Positions 14,803 through 23,698 of a stretch of 36,922 nucleotides of DNA are shown piece by piece. This stretch comes from Bacillota bacterium (GTDB taxonomy: Bacteria; Bacillota; Clostridia; Peptostreptococcales; Acidaminobacteraceae), in assembly GCA_030529225.1 (NCBI GenBank), contig JAUMXH010000016.1, positions 1 through 36,922 on the forward strand, written 5' to 3'. Both the position numbers and the translations under genes were made by a program. The notes under the pieces were generated by a model. The model saw only the letters and a program-made list of their open reading frames with translations, was not told the origin of the DNA and made no database searches. How positions within the stretch are numbered: position 1 is the stretch's first letter; each line of letters opens with the position of its first letter.

Positions 14803-17379
14803 CTATGATTTTTTAAACATTCTTCCAAAAATCTTTCCGTTTTCCTTCTTTGATTTTTTGTCGTGGCCTTGCTTTGCCTCGGCCGGAATCGATTTTTGCC
14901 TTCCTACTTCTCGTTGCGAAACCTGTTCCATCGGAGCGCTCTCCCGCTGAGGAGCGGGGTTTGATGCACCCGTCTTCTTGCGATGATACGCCTCGGTGAT
15001 GCTGTCGATCACATCTCCGATGTTCGCCATCTTGTTTCCTTCGAACTTTCCTAACGGATTGTAGGTCGGATTCGCTTGGGCATGGCTCACCGGTCTCGCT
15101 TCCTCCGCAGCCTCTTGCACGCCGAGCTCTTCTTTGATCTCCGAATCACTGACGGTTTCAAAGCCGCTGAAAATCGATGCGGCATCGATCGTTTGATGCG
15201 GAGCCTGCTCCGGCGCTTCTTCTTCCGTTACATATTCATCAGCGTGAGGATGAAAGTAGCCTTCCTCCTCATCCGCTCTCGCTTTGTCATAATAAGAGTC
15301 CGCGTCCTCTTCGTTCTCGTCCTCTTCGTAGTGAGTCGCTTCCATTTCAAACTCTCCAAAGAGGATTCCGTCTTCCATTCTGTCGGCATCCTCATTGACT
15401 GTGTAAGCATGTTCCTCCTGACGGTAAACATCCATTTCATCAACCGGAGAGAGTTCAGGTTTCAAAATCTCATAGGCTTGGTTGAGTTCCTCGTCGCTCT
15501 CTAAATCCGGCACGCTCTGATGCTCAGGCTCGTAAAAATCGCTTTCCTCTTCCAAGAGATCGTCATTTTCAAACTGTCTTCTGAAAAACTCCTCGTCATC
15601 CATCTCGGCATCGGCCTCTTCGTGCAGGTCTTCTTCCAAGGCCCCCCTGTTGAATTCCACAACCGAAGCCTTATCTCCCGCGCTCTCGCTTGGATCGTTG
15701 TAGTTGTTCTCAAAAATTTTGAAATCTTCAATTTCCGTACCGATTACATGTTCGGCCTGCTCGGCAACTTCTGTCCCGAAGTCGTAAAGACCTTCGTTCG
15801 CAAGCGGCATGTCGGCATAGTCTTCCTCGGCATGAAAGCTCTGAAATTCGGTTTCGTAATCCAAGCTCAGGTCAGACTCCGGCTCTTCGGATTCGGCGAT
15901 TTGCTCCTCCCGATACATCGACTTTTTCTCAGACGGTCTGTTAAAAAGCGCTTCTTTTGCGGCAAAGTCTTCATATCTCGATTCCGCTCCGCCCTGCATC
16001 TGCTCGTACGCGTCTCTGTGCGGGTTTACTTGAGGCTGCCTCTCCTGTTGGAACTTGCCTGCATAGGGCTGTTCGCTCCCCGGAAAGGGAGCCCGGTAGG
16101 GCGCCTGTTGCGGGTTCATTCCATGCTGCGAAAAGGCGACAAAGTCGTTTTGATAGGGTGCAGCCTGCGGCGGGTAGTATCCGACCGGCATTCTCTGCAT
16201 CGAGTACGAATACGGGTCTACATAAGGATACGGTGGATAAAATACCTGTTCCGGTCTCGGATAGGCACGGTACGGATCCGCTTTCTGCGCCGCGTAGAAT
16301 TCCGGTCCCTGAGGGTACTCGTTCGGATAGTACGGCGCTTGCCCTTGCGGCCCGTAATACGGTCTCTGTGCGCCGAATTCCGGAGCCTGCTCCGAGCGGG
16401 CATCCTTGCTTCTCGCCTCTTCCGCTGCGAAAGCGGCCGCATCCTCGCGCGCGTCCTGCTCAAGCTGATCCAAGGCGGCTTCCGCTTCCGTATCCGCTTC
16501 CTGTTCGGCCTGCAAAACGGCTTCTTCCTCTTCTACCTCACAAAGGAGCTCGGGCTCTTCTTCTTTCCGTTCCAAGACTTCATCCGCAGCGAACGCTTCC
16601 GTTTCCTGCGCTTCTTCCAAGTCCTCCTGAGGGAGTTCCTCGTCCTCCTCGCACGGTGTTTCCACATTGATGCCGTGCAACTCTTCAAAACTCAATCCGT
16701 CCTCTTCCGCAGCGCCGGAGAATTGGAACTGTTCCACCTCCGAAACGTCCACGCTGAAAGAATGGGCCTCCTGAATGATCGAAGCGACATCGTCCATCTC
16801 ATCAAAGTCGTCCTCATCGTCGAAGACAAAGCCGCTCTCTTTTCTCTCTTCCAGGTCGTCCCAGTTGAAGGCGTGTTCTTTTAGAGACTCATACGGACTG
16901 GTGTCCTCCGGCAAAATGAAGTGCTTGCACTTAGGGCACTGAATCTTGACCCTCTTCGATTCATCGAAGCTGAACTCGGCCCTGATATAGGTTCCGCAGT
17001 GCTTGCAAATCTTTTCCATCACGGTTTTCGCGTTATAGACAGGCACTGAAGTCCCGGCACCTGCAGGTTTCTCCGGACGTTTCGCCACGGTGAGAGACTC
17101 GTCAAACCAAACATCGGCCATGCCGGCAGGCGATTTAAAGTCTGTTCTCTTCATGGTCTTGTCTTCGAAGTCATCCGCTTGTGGGAAGCCCTCTCCCGCC
17201 GCTTCCTCGACTTCGAGTTCTTCTCTCTCGCAGTCCTCTCGGCAGAAGTGGATTTCCTCATACAAAAGTTCCAGAATTTCAATAATTTCTTCAATAATTA
17301 CGTTCTTTTTGGAACCGTTCAGTTCCATGCCTTTCAATAAACCTCTCAAAAAGTCTAATTTAGAAGGAATTCTGTCCAT
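14803..17379 (-). CDS. CD1247-like zinc-ribbon protein with very long disordered extension
   Basis: The N-terminus (about 1-55, starting MDRIPSKLDFLRGLLKGMEL) and a zinc ribbon (C125, C128, C148, C151) match the CD1247-type protein usually found between efp and asp23 in clostridia, whose function is unknown. Usual members are about 150-250 residues; this one has 858. Residues about 180-335 are strongly acidic. Residues 338-470 are rich in Tyr, Pro, Gln and Gly (YYGPQGQAPYYPNEYPQ), 500-750 is acidic again, and the final 60 residues are basic, ending GKIFGRMFKKS. Such composition is typical of disordered, condensate-forming or scaffold proteins. The ATG has AGGAG six bases upstream. The frame is intact, so it is not a broken gene. 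Position and N-terminus make the family call good; the role is unknown. Confidence 0.8.
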   Translation of the reverse strand: MDRIPSKLDFLRGLLKGMELNGSKKNVIIEEIIEILELLYEEIHFCREDCEREELEVEEAAGEGFPQADDFEDKTMKRTDFKSPAGMADVWFDESLTVAKRPEKPAGAGTSVPVYNAKTVMEKICKHCGTYIRAEFSFDESKRVKIQCPKCKHFILPEDTSPYESLKEHAFNWDDLEERKESGFVFDDEDDFDEMDDVASIIQEAHSFSVDVSEVEQFQFSGAAEEDGLSFEELHGINVETPCEEDEELPQEDLEEAQETEAFAADEVLERKEEEPELLCEVEEEEAVLQAEQEADTEAEAALDQLEQDAREDAAAFAAEEARSKDARSEQAPEFGAQRPYYGPQGQAPYYPNEYPQGPEFYAAQKADPYRAYPRPEQVFYPPYPYVDPYSYSMQRMPVGYYPPQAAPYQNDFVAFSQHGMNPQQAPYRAPFPGSEQPYAGKFQQERQPQVNPHRDAYEQMQGGAESRYEDFAAKEALFNRPSEKKSMYREEQIAESEEPESDLSLDYETEFQSFHAEEDYADMPLANEGLYDFGTEVAEQAEHVIGTEIEDFKIFENNYNDPSESAGDKASVVEFNRGALEEDLHEEADAEMDDEEFFRRQFENDDLLEEESDFYEPEHQSVPDLESDEELNQAYEILKPELSPVDEMDVYRQEEHAYTVNEDADRMEDGILFGEFEMEATHYEEDENEEDADSYYDKARADEEEGYFHPHADEYVTEEEAPEQAPHQTIDAASIFSGFETVSDSEIKEELGVQEAAEEARPVSHAQANPTYNPLGKFEGNKMANIGDVIDSITEAYHRKKTGASNPAPQRESAPMEQVSQREVGRQKSIPAEAKQGHDKKSKKENGKIFGRMFKKS

Positions 17380-17400
17380 ATCAATCTCCTAAAAATGTCC

Positions 17401-17958
17401 TTATACCCTAGATAGATATTCTCCTGTTCGGGTATCAATTTTTATTGTGTCACCTTCATTGACAAACAAAGGAACGTTGAATTCGGCTCCGGTCTCCACC
17501 ACTGCCTTCTTGGTCACGTTGGAAGCGGTGTCGCCCTTGACTCCCGGCTCGGCGCTGGTCACTTTCAATTCCACAAAGTTCGGCGCTTCGACACTAAAAC
17601 AAGTTCCCTTGTAAAACTTAACCTGTGCATTGTCATTCTCTTTGATGTATAAAAGGGCGTTTTCTACTATATCGGCAGTTAACGGAATTTGTTCAAAAGT
17701 TTCGTTATCCATAAAGTAGTAGAGGTCACCGTCAGAGTACAGGTATTGCATTTCCTTGGTTTCGACCCTCGCCTTGTTGAATTTTTCACTCGGGTTGAAG
17801 GCCTCTTCCCTGATTGCTCCGCTGATGATGTTCTTATACTTTGTCCTTACAAAGGCAGAACCCTTGCCCGGCTTTACGTGCTGAAAGTCGATGACCACAT
17901 GTGGTTCTCCGTTGATTTCAAAAGTAATCCCTTTTCTAAAATCTCCCGCTTGAATCAT
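17401..17958 (-). CDS. efp: Translation elongation factor P
   Basis: EF-P relieves ribosomes stalled on proline runs. The 185-residue protein has the three beta-barrel domains and the conserved loop [10 protein letters not shown] near 28-37, where the tip lysine is post-translationally modified in many bacteria, and the family end [18 protein letters not shown]. The ATG follows GGGAGGAAATTT. It is the first gene of the operon running to ispA, from an extended -10 promoter at 18018-18026. The Pro-rich stretch in the next gene may need EF-P, an inference. Confidence 0.97.
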   Translation of the reverse strand: MIQAGDFRKGITFEINGEPHVVIDFQHVKPGKGSAFVRTKYKNIISGAIREEAFNPSEKFNKARVETKEMQYLYSDGDLYYFMDNETFEQIPLTADIVENALLYIKENDNAQVKFYKGTCFSVEAPNFVELKVTSAEPGVKGDTASNVTKKAVVETGAEFNVPLFVNEGDTIKIDTRTGEYLSRV

Positions 17959-18017
17959 AAATTTCCTCCCAATACTTTACTTTGCATCTTTGCATTTTTC
18001 TTGATTAGCAACATCTA

Positions 18018-18026
18018 ATTATAGCA
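18018..18026 (-). promoter_or_regulatory. Extended -10 promoter of the efp operon
   Basis: On the minus strand TGC precedes a perfect TATAAT (18018-18023), about 60 bases before efp. The -35 region is weak. It lies just after the prepilin peptidase gene ends, so efp has a start of its own apart from the pilus genes. Confidence 0.6.
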
Positions 18027-18071
18027 ACAAATTGGATGATTTTCCATATGTATCTGCGGATTCTTGCAAAA

Positions 18072-18791
18072 CTATCCCAAAAATCCGTAGATCCAATCCA
18101 TCACCCGATCCCCATAAAGAAAGAACACCCATGAAGAGAGGCAGATATAGGGCCCGAACGGAATCTCCGCCATGGAATCCATCTTCCTTCTGAACGGATA
18201 AGAGATCAGCAGGAAGAGCGCCGCGATATAAAACGAGAGAAAACAGGCGATGACGGTCATCATCGGTTTCATAAATACGGCGGCGATCGCCATCAGAAAG
18301 ATATCGCCCTGACCGAAGGCCTCCCTCTTGTAGATGATCCTTGCCGCCAGGTAGATGATTGCGTAGAATCCGCCCCCTACCAACATGGATAAGAGGGAAT
18401 CCCGGATTGTATAAGCATCCTCAAAAAACACAAAGAAGAGCAAAACGGGTGTGTAAAGCAGGAGGATGATATCGTAAATCGCCTTTGTTCTCAGGTCTAT
18501 ATAGGCCGTGATGAAGAGCATGCTCAGGTAGCTGAAGACCAGGAGAAACTGACTGAAGCTCACAACATAGTTTAGGTGCGTCCAGCCATACACGCAGGTG
18601 TAAAAGAGCAGGGAGAAAACGGTCAGCGCGTCGAGCGGAAAGGGTTTCGCGCCCGCGTAGTCCGCATCCCTCCTCAAAAAAAAGCGAATCACGATGATGC
18701 TGAAGCCGAGCGACAGTGCCAGGCCTGCGAGCATGAAAGCTGCAGAGCCCGGCGTAAGCTGCGTGGCTTGTACGGTCAAAATTTGTTTCAT
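18072..18791 (-). CDS. A24-family prepilin peptidase without N-methylation domain
   Basis: A multi-pass membrane aspartyl protease predicted to cut the positively charged leader of type IV prepilins. Catalytic aspartates are visible in YIDLRTKAIYD (about D99) and FGQGDIFLMA (about D163), followed by EIPFGPYICLSS, the normal A24 landmarks. The 239-residue protein has about seven or eight hydrophobic segments, but the N-terminal zinc-binding methyltransferase-like domain with its CxxC pairs, common in PilD, is missing. The ATG at 18791 is preferred; a TTG at 18797 is in frame. It is seven bases after the SLH gene and is last in the pilus block. No pilin gene lies beside it. Confidence 0.88.
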   Translation of the reverse strand: MKQILTVQATQLTPGSAAFMLAGLALSLGFSIIVIRFFLRRDADYAGAKPFPLDALTVFSLLFYTCVYGWTHLNYVVSFSQFLLVFSYLSMLFITAYIDLRTKAIYDIILLLYTPVLLFFVFFEDAYTIRDSLLSMLVGGGFYAIIYLAARIIYKREAFGQGDIFLMAIAAVFMKPMMTVIACFLSFYIAALFLLISYPFRRKMDSMAEIPFGPYICLSSWVFFLYGDRVMDWIYGFLG

Positions 18792-18798
18792 AGTCAAT

Positions 18799-20421
18799 CT
18801 AGTCGGCCAACCTGTAAAGAATTTGGATGGCCTCCGCCCTGGTCAAATAAGGGTTCTGCTTCTTAAAGAAGTTGGACTCATGTCCGAGCAGCCTCATTTC
18901 TCCAAAGAGCGCGTTCGCATCGTAAGACGAACCGTAAATGCGCTTCATCAAAATGCCGAAGTGGTCGTATCTGACCGGCAGGTCGGGCTTGAAGCTTCCG
19001 TCCGGAAACTTGGTAAAATAGCCCATGCTCAAGCAGTATTTGACGGCGTCCTGATACTGCGACTTCACATCTCCCGGCGCCGCAACCCCGTAAGACGACT
19101 TGTTTTTGTAATAGAGCGTTCGGTATAGGATATCAGCAAGTTCCGCCCTGGTGATGATGTCGTTCGGTCTGAGTTTGACCTGATACGGCACGTGCTGTCT
19201 TCTCACGCCCACATCCAAGGCCTCAAAGGCCCAGTGGAGCGCGATGTCGTTCGGCATCTTGTACGCCTTGTCATAGAAGAGGGCGTACTCGGTTTGGCTG
19301 TACTTTCCGATTCCCAGATTCGCGATGACCTTTTTCTCCTTCACGTCCCTCGACGTCGGAATGTACTTCCATCTGCCGTCCTTCCACTTGTACACGCCGA
19401 TCGAGTTGGCTTCGGAAAGGTTCGCAAAGCCGTTGAAGACGAGTTGCGGGCTTTGATAGAACTGCACCTCTTTGATGCCGCGCTGCAAATCGAGTTCAAA
19501 GATGTCGGATTGCGGCAGTAAGGCGTCCGGAAGTTTTTTGAATTTATCGTTACTATCGTTGAATCGAAGGGCCATCGGCGTACCGAGCGGCGAATTTTCA
19601 TACACCGTTCCCGCAGGGAAAATCATGTCCACTTTCTGTGTGGTAAGCCCGAGTTCGGAAACCGTCGCCTTCAAGGTCTTGTAGTACGGTTTGCTGACCG
19701 TAAGAACCTTGGCTTCCGCGTTCACATACTCATAGTTGGTGTTCTCCTTGGCATCGTTGTTGATGGCAACCAGGTAAGATTTTTCGTATTCGTTTTCAAA
19801 GTAGGCGCGGAACTGGTCTTCAAAATCCTTCGCGGTCTGCTTGTCCACCCTGTCCAGATGGAAGCGTTCCGCCACGGCATTCTCTTTAACGAGTTCATTG
19901 TAGGCCTTCTTCCAGTTCTTCGGTTTTTCTTTTGTAAAATCGTGAAGGGCGGCCATTTGACCCTCTACCCTTCCGTACGACTCGGACATCTTGAACCAAT
20001 CCAAATCCCCGTTCTGGTAAGTCTCGTTGACGAGCTTGATATATTCAACATCGTAAGCCTCTTTGAACGATTTACGGAACAGGTTGTAGAAAAAGCTGTC
20101 GCTGTTTCCGGATCTATTAAAGACCTTGTCGAATTCCGCACGGGTGCTGAAGTGCCTGTTGTGGTTCGATTTCAACCGTCTGGCAAAGTCTCTGACCGCA
20201 TACATTTTTCCGTACTCTTCCCCGAGCTTCTCGGCGTAGGTTTTCTTTTCTTCTTCCGGTTTGGAAAGTTCCGGCTTGTTGTCCTTGCCGCCGTCACTTT
20301 CGTTCTTCTTTTTGGAACTGTCATCGGCGCTGACCCTAAAGTCCGCGTTCCCGCCGGGCATCAGGCCAACGCACAAGGCGATGACCAATGCCAAAATCAG
20401 ATATCTTTTATATGTCTTCAT
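18799..20421 (-). CDS. Secreted SLH-domain protein in the pilus cluster
   Basis: A secreted protein of 540 residues. It has a signal peptide (hydrophobic core about 5-22, cleavage probably after RVSA near 32) and a Lys/Glu/Ser-rich linker. Two similar helical units follow (about 67-135 and 147-222), both opening E-x-YG-K/R and ending with an aromatic helix such as FFYNLFRKSFKEAY or FRAYFENEYEKSY. A beta-rich middle follows at about 235-385. The last 155 residues have three S-layer homology repeats, marked by NDIALHWAFEAL, ITRAELADILYR, FPDGSFKPDLPVRYDHFGILMKR and LTRAEAIQILYRL, which bind pyruvylated wall polymer. The ATG at 20421 has AGGAG four bases upstream; GTG at 20433 overlaps the pilO stop. 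I do not recognise the N-terminal part. Confidence 0.85.
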   Translation of the reverse strand: MKTYKRYLILALVIALCVGLMPGGNADFRVSADDSSKKKNESDGGKDNKPELSKPEEEKKTYAEKLGEEYGKMYAVRDFARRLKSNHNRHFSTRAEFDKVFNRSGNSDSFFYNLFRKSFKEAYDVEYIKLVNETYQNGDLDWFKMSESYGRVEGQMAALHDFTKEKPKNWKKAYNELVKENAVAERFHLDRVDKQTAKDFEDQFRAYFENEYEKSYLVAINNDAKENTNYEYVNAEAKVLTVSKPYYKTLKATVSELGLTTQKVDMIFPAGTVYENSPLGTPMALRFNDSNDKFKKLPDALLPQSDIFELDLQRGIKEVQFYQSPQLVFNGFANLSEANSIGVYKWKDGRWKYIPTSRDVKEKKVIANLGIGKYSQTEYALFYDKAYKMPNDIALHWAFEALDVGVRRQHVPYQVKLRPNDIITRAELADILYRTLYYKNKSSYGVAAPGDVKSQYQDAVKYCLSMGYFTKFPDGSFKPDLPVRYDHFGILMKRIYGSSYDANALFGEMRLLGHESNFFKKQNPYLTRAEAIQILYRLAD

Positions 20422-20429
20422 ATCGCTCC

Positions 20430-21845
20430 TCACTCCGTAGTATAACTCATATTGTCGATGTGAATGTCACCCTTCACCGACTGATAAATGCCGTCGCCCT
20501 CGACGAACACGCTCTTAAGCATGATAGGGTATTTCAACTCCGACTTCAAGTTGATTGACAGTTTCTGCCATTTTTCTTTCTTGTATGAGCCATCGATATA
20601 GAAGTCCGTCTCCTTACCCGAAGAGTCCATCACGGTGATACCTATCTTGTTCTCCCCGACGCTCTTGCTCGCGTAGAGGTCAAAGTTCACGCTGCTCACG
20701 TTTTCGTAAATGATCTTCTTGTTCTTGTCAAAGACCATGCTCGCCCTGTTCTTCACCGCAGGGTTAAAGAAGTCGTAGTTCAGGCGAACCGAGTTTGCCA
20801 TGTCGTTGGCCAGCGAGGAAAGTCTGACGCCGCCGTAGACATCCGAGTTGTTCCCGACAAAGAAGACGTCAAATTTCTCGAAGGAATCCAATCTCACGCG
20901 CTTGGTATCGCCCTCCGTCGTCTTTCCGGGATCCGGATACGGGAAGCTGATCGGACCTGACGGTGAGCTTGGTGAACTCGGCGAACTTTCGTCAAACGGA
21001 CTCTTTCCGCCCTCGCTGCCTTCCTCGCTCAGGATGACATAGCCGGGATATGGAACATAGGCCGTTTTCGGATCGACCCTGACAAAGTTGTCCGCAAAGT
21101 AGTTCTCTTCGGTCTTCTTAATCATATCTTCCAAGTCCCTAATCGCAAAGAAGCGAATGGTCATGGTTCCGTCCTGCTTTCCTTCGACTTGTGAATTAAA
21201 TGATAAATTGCTTACCACAATCTTTTTCTCGTAGCCTGCAATTTTTTTCAGGTAGGCATCGACCTGCTCATAGGTTCCGTCAAAATCGACCACAACTGAG
21301 AGGGAATCGACTTCCTTAGGCGGGCCGCTGTCCTCCGGCTCCGTTGGCGGCGCCTGCTCTTGGCTCGCCGCATCCGTCCCGTCGCCTGCCGGCTCCGGGT
21401 CGGTGCTGCTCGTCACATTGACACCCGCATTGGCTTCTGCAGCGGCCTTCTCGGCTTCTTCCTGTTTTTTCTGGGTATATCCCGGAGAAACTTCGTCCAT
21501 GGTCATCGAAGTCTCCTCAAAGGTCATCGATTTGATTTTTAATCCGGTATCGCGGGATAGCCTTCTAACCAAAACCGTCTGGTTCTCCTGCACGAAGGAA
21601 GCGTACTTGTCCTTGCTCAGGTTCTTGATCTCCTTTTCCATCTCCTCGATCTCCAAATCGAGTTTTTTGGATTGAAGCAAGACCATTTGCATCACAGACT
21701 TACGCTCTCTTTCCAGCTCCAGGTTTGATTGCAACTCTTCCATCTCGGCGCGGTGTTTTTTCACAAAGAACATATAATATGCGACACCGGCCAGAATCAA
21801 TACCAAAACGAGGAGCATGATTTTTTCTCTTTTACTTACTTTCAT
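20430..21845 (-). CDS. pilO: PilO-like pilus platform protein with C-terminal beta-sandwich domain
   Basis: PilO dimerises with PilN to join cytoplasmic PilM to the outside part of the type IV pilus machine. The N-terminus fits: a membrane segment at about 8-27, a coiled coil at 31-80, and a PilO ferredoxin-like part split by an Ala/Glu/Pro-rich linker (about 125-180). The protein is 471 residues, over twice normal. After a Ser-Pro linker (286-300), residues about 315-471 form a separate domain (DSFEKFDVFF, SVRLNYDFF, ASMVFDKNKK, WQKLSINLKSELKYPIMLKSVFVEGD, KGDIHIDNMSY). This resembles jelly-roll carbohydrate-binding domains of wall glycosidases. GAGGGGG precedes the ATG, and it overlaps pilN by 14 bases. 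PilO is inferred from order and topology. Confidence 0.8.
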   Translation of the reverse strand: MKVSKREKIMLLVLVLILAGVAYYMFFVKKHRAEMEELQSNLELERERKSVMQMVLLQSKKLDLEIEEMEKEIKNLSKDKYASFVQENQTVLVRRLSRDTGLKIKSMTFEETSMTMDEVSPGYTQKKQEEAEKAAAEANAGVNVTSSTDPEPAGDGTDAASQEQAPPTEPEDSGPPKEVDSLSVVVDFDGTYEQVDAYLKKIAGYEKKIVVSNLSFNSQVEGKQDGTMTIRFFAIRDLEDMIKKTEENYFADNFVRVDPKTAYVPYPGYVILSEEGSEGGKSPFDESSPSSPSSPSGPISFPYPDPGKTTEGDTKRVRLDSFEKFDVFFVGNNSDVYGGVRLSSLANDMANSVRLNYDFFNPAVKNRASMVFDKNKKIIYENVSSVNFDLYASKSVGENKIGITVMDSSGKETDFYIDGSYKKEKWQKLSINLKSELKYPIMLKSVFVEGDGIYQSVKGDIHIDNMSYTTE

Positions 21846-22395
21846 CGCTTAACCCCCTCCAAATTTGAGCAGCAAAACTAAAAGAATAGTTTGCATTTTC
21901 TTCCGTAATTGACGGGTTGAAGATCATCGCAAGTTTTCCGGTCTTTCTGAGTTTATGCTGGAAGTCCGCAACCGACTCGTATCCGTCCGCGTACCCGCTC
22001 AGGGTCAAGCTGCTGGATGCGATGACTACCGTGGTCAGGAAGCAATGTTCCGGCACCGAAGAAGAGATGGAAGTCAACAAGCCGGCCTGCACCACATTGT
22101 TTACGGTCATAAACTGATCCACAAGAGAAAGTTTCTCGTAAATGCCGAGCAGTTCGTCCAACTTAGTCGTCTTCTCCCTGACTTCGCCGAGCTTTTTGAT
22201 GGTCTGAGGGCTGTTGTTATAGCTTTGCAACTCCTCCATTTCCAACTCGATCTCCCCCTTCTTGATGTAGAAGTTGAACTCGTAGTAGACCACAAAGGCC
22301 ACAAAGGAAATCAAGAGGAAAAACACTAAGAGCCTGAAGTAATTCGTCTTTTTCGGTTTTGGCTTAAAGCGTTCAAATAAGTTAATATCGTACAT
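21832..22395 (-). CDS. pilN: PilN-like pilus assembly protein
   Basis: A bitopic membrane protein of 187 residues. The cytoplasmic N-terminus YDINLFERFKPKP holds the INLF motif that PilN uses to dock into PilM. A membrane segment (about 20-42), a coiled coil (48-95) and a small alpha/beta domain (SSSLTLSGYADGYESVADFQHKLRKTGK) follow outside. It starts two bases after the pilM stop, with GGGAGGG six bases before the ATG, and overlaps pilO by 14 bases. This tight coupling supports equal production of the subunits. The similarity and order pilM–pilN–pilO make the call good. Confidence 0.88.
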   Translation of the reverse strand: MYDINLFERFKPKPKKTNYFRLLVFFLLISFVAFVVYYEFNFYIKKGEIELEMEELQSYNNSPQTIKKLGEVREKTTKLDELLGIYEKLSLVDQFMTVNNVVQAGLLTSISSSVPEHCFLTTVVIASSSLTLSGYADGYESVADFQHKLRKTGKLAMIFNPSITEENANYSFSFAAQIWRGLSDESK

Positions 22396-22397
22396 GA

Positions 22398-23633
22398 TTA
22401 GCCCTCCCTATACCTGACCAACGCTCCGAGCGCATTCACATACGCACTTTTGTCGCTGACGTTTCCGGCAAAATCGATGTTTGCAATTTTATTGAAATCT
22501 ACCAGTTCCACCTTGAAATCCAGGATCATGTCGAAGAATTCGAGCATGCTGCCGTCGCAGACCGCAGCCCCGTAGAGCAAAACCCTGTCGATCTTGTTGC
22601 TTACTTTTCGATTGGTATAATATTGCAAGACCTTTGAAATTTCAGCGACGGCCTCGTCGTACATGACCATGCTCTCGCCCAAAAAGCTGAAGAGTCTGAT
22701 TTCTTCCTGCGTCGCATAGCCTTCGCCGATTCCGAGCTTCGCCTTGTCCACTTCCTGACCGTCGAAGACGACGTTCTTGACTTTTTCATAAATATAGTAG
22801 AGGTCGACCATGCGATTGGTGAATTTTTCGTGTCGGAGTCGCTCCGCTTCCTTAATGTCGATTCCGAAACGCTGAGCGATCAACTTGTCCTGGTCCAGAA
22901 AACCGATGTCCACAATCCGGCTCAGGACGATCGCGTCGTCCTCGACGATGTCGATCAAAATGTTCTTGTGTCCCAGGTCGATCAAGGCGATGGTAGAGCT
23001 CTCTCTACCCGAGTCAAGGACGTTCCGAGCGTAGGCATCGTTGACATGTTTTACAAATTTGGAAATCGAGTTCGAGTGGAAATCCAGGAAGACCGGCTCC
23101 AGGCCGCAAGCCAGGACAAAGGCGTGCAAGTCGTCAACCAGCTCCTTTTTGACAATGTAAGATATCACGTTGATGTTGGTATCCTCGCTGTCCTCATCCT
23201 TCGACGACTCTTCTCCGTCACTCTCCGCCGGCGCTTCGCTGACCGCCTTTTTCGAAATATTTTTGTAGGCGATATCGTACTCGTCGATATCGATTGGAAG
23301 ATATTGCGAAATTTCATAGCGAATCAAGCCTACGGTATCTTCGTAACTCAGTTCCGGAAGGCTCAGTTCTTTCTGTATCACGTCCTTACTGTTAAAGGTC
23401 ACGATACATCTTTTCTCTTTGATTCCACTGTTCTTCAGGGCACCCGAAACCAGAGCCGCCATCGTTTCCGCGTCGTTGATTTTCCCGTCGTAATACGCCC
23501 CGTCCGGTATCTCCACTCTGAGGGCTTTCTTCACTTTCATAGAGAGCCCGTCGTAAATCCCAAGCAGAATTTTAATCGAATGGGAACCAAGGTCCATTAC
23601 GACATAAGGTTCTACTTTTTTGCTTAAAGCCAT
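22398..23633 (-). CDS. pilM: PilM-like actin-fold pilus assembly ATPase
   Basis: A cytoplasmic actin-like protein of 411 residues that binds the PilN tail and links the assembly platform to the pilus motor. Landmarks: VVMDLGSHSIKILLG at the first phosphate loop, CIVTFNSKDVIQKELSLPELSYEDTVGLIRYEISQYLPID, ALIDLGHKNILIDIVEDD at the second phosphate loop, and RVLLYGAAVCDGSMLEFF near the end. An acidic Ser/Glu/Asp insertion (about 137-158) is unusual. ATG at 23633 has GGAGG five bases upstream; the ATG at 23645 is less likely. It follows cheR by 65 bases. Confidence 0.9.
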   Translation of the reverse strand: MALSKKVEPYVVMDLGSHSIKILLGIYDGLSMKVKKALRVEIPDGAYYDGKINDAETMAALVSGALKNSGIKEKRCIVTFNSKDVIQKELSLPELSYEDTVGLIRYEISQYLPIDIDEYDIAYKNISKKAVSEAPAESDGEESSKDEDSEDTNINVISYIVKKELVDDLHAFVLACGLEPVFLDFHSNSISKFVKHVNDAYARNVLDSGRESSTIALIDLGHKNILIDIVEDDAIVLSRIVDIGFLDQDKLIAQRFGIDIKEAERLRHEKFTNRMVDLYYIYEKVKNVVFDGQEVDKAKLGIGEGYATQEEIRLFSFLGESMVMYDEAVAEISKVLQYYTNRKVSNKIDRVLLYGAAVCDGSMLEFFDMILDFKVELVDFNKIANIDFAGNVSDKSAYVNALGALVRYREG

Positions 23634-23698
23634 CTTAACCTCCAAAACCTGTAACTGTAATCTCTTTTTGTATATTGCCTTCCGCCTGCCAAAGTCTT

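Noticed and set aside
16000..16500. Tyr/Pro-rich coding stretch considered as a repeat array or insertion
   Set aside because: There is no regular period in the DNA, no terminal repeats and no frame break; it is best read as disordered protein sequence.
15520..16884. A 454-codon open frame on the plus strand, with others nearby
   Set aside because: It lies opposite the Glu-rich CD1247-like gene; Glu codons read backwards give long Arg/Leu/Phe-rich frames without stops.
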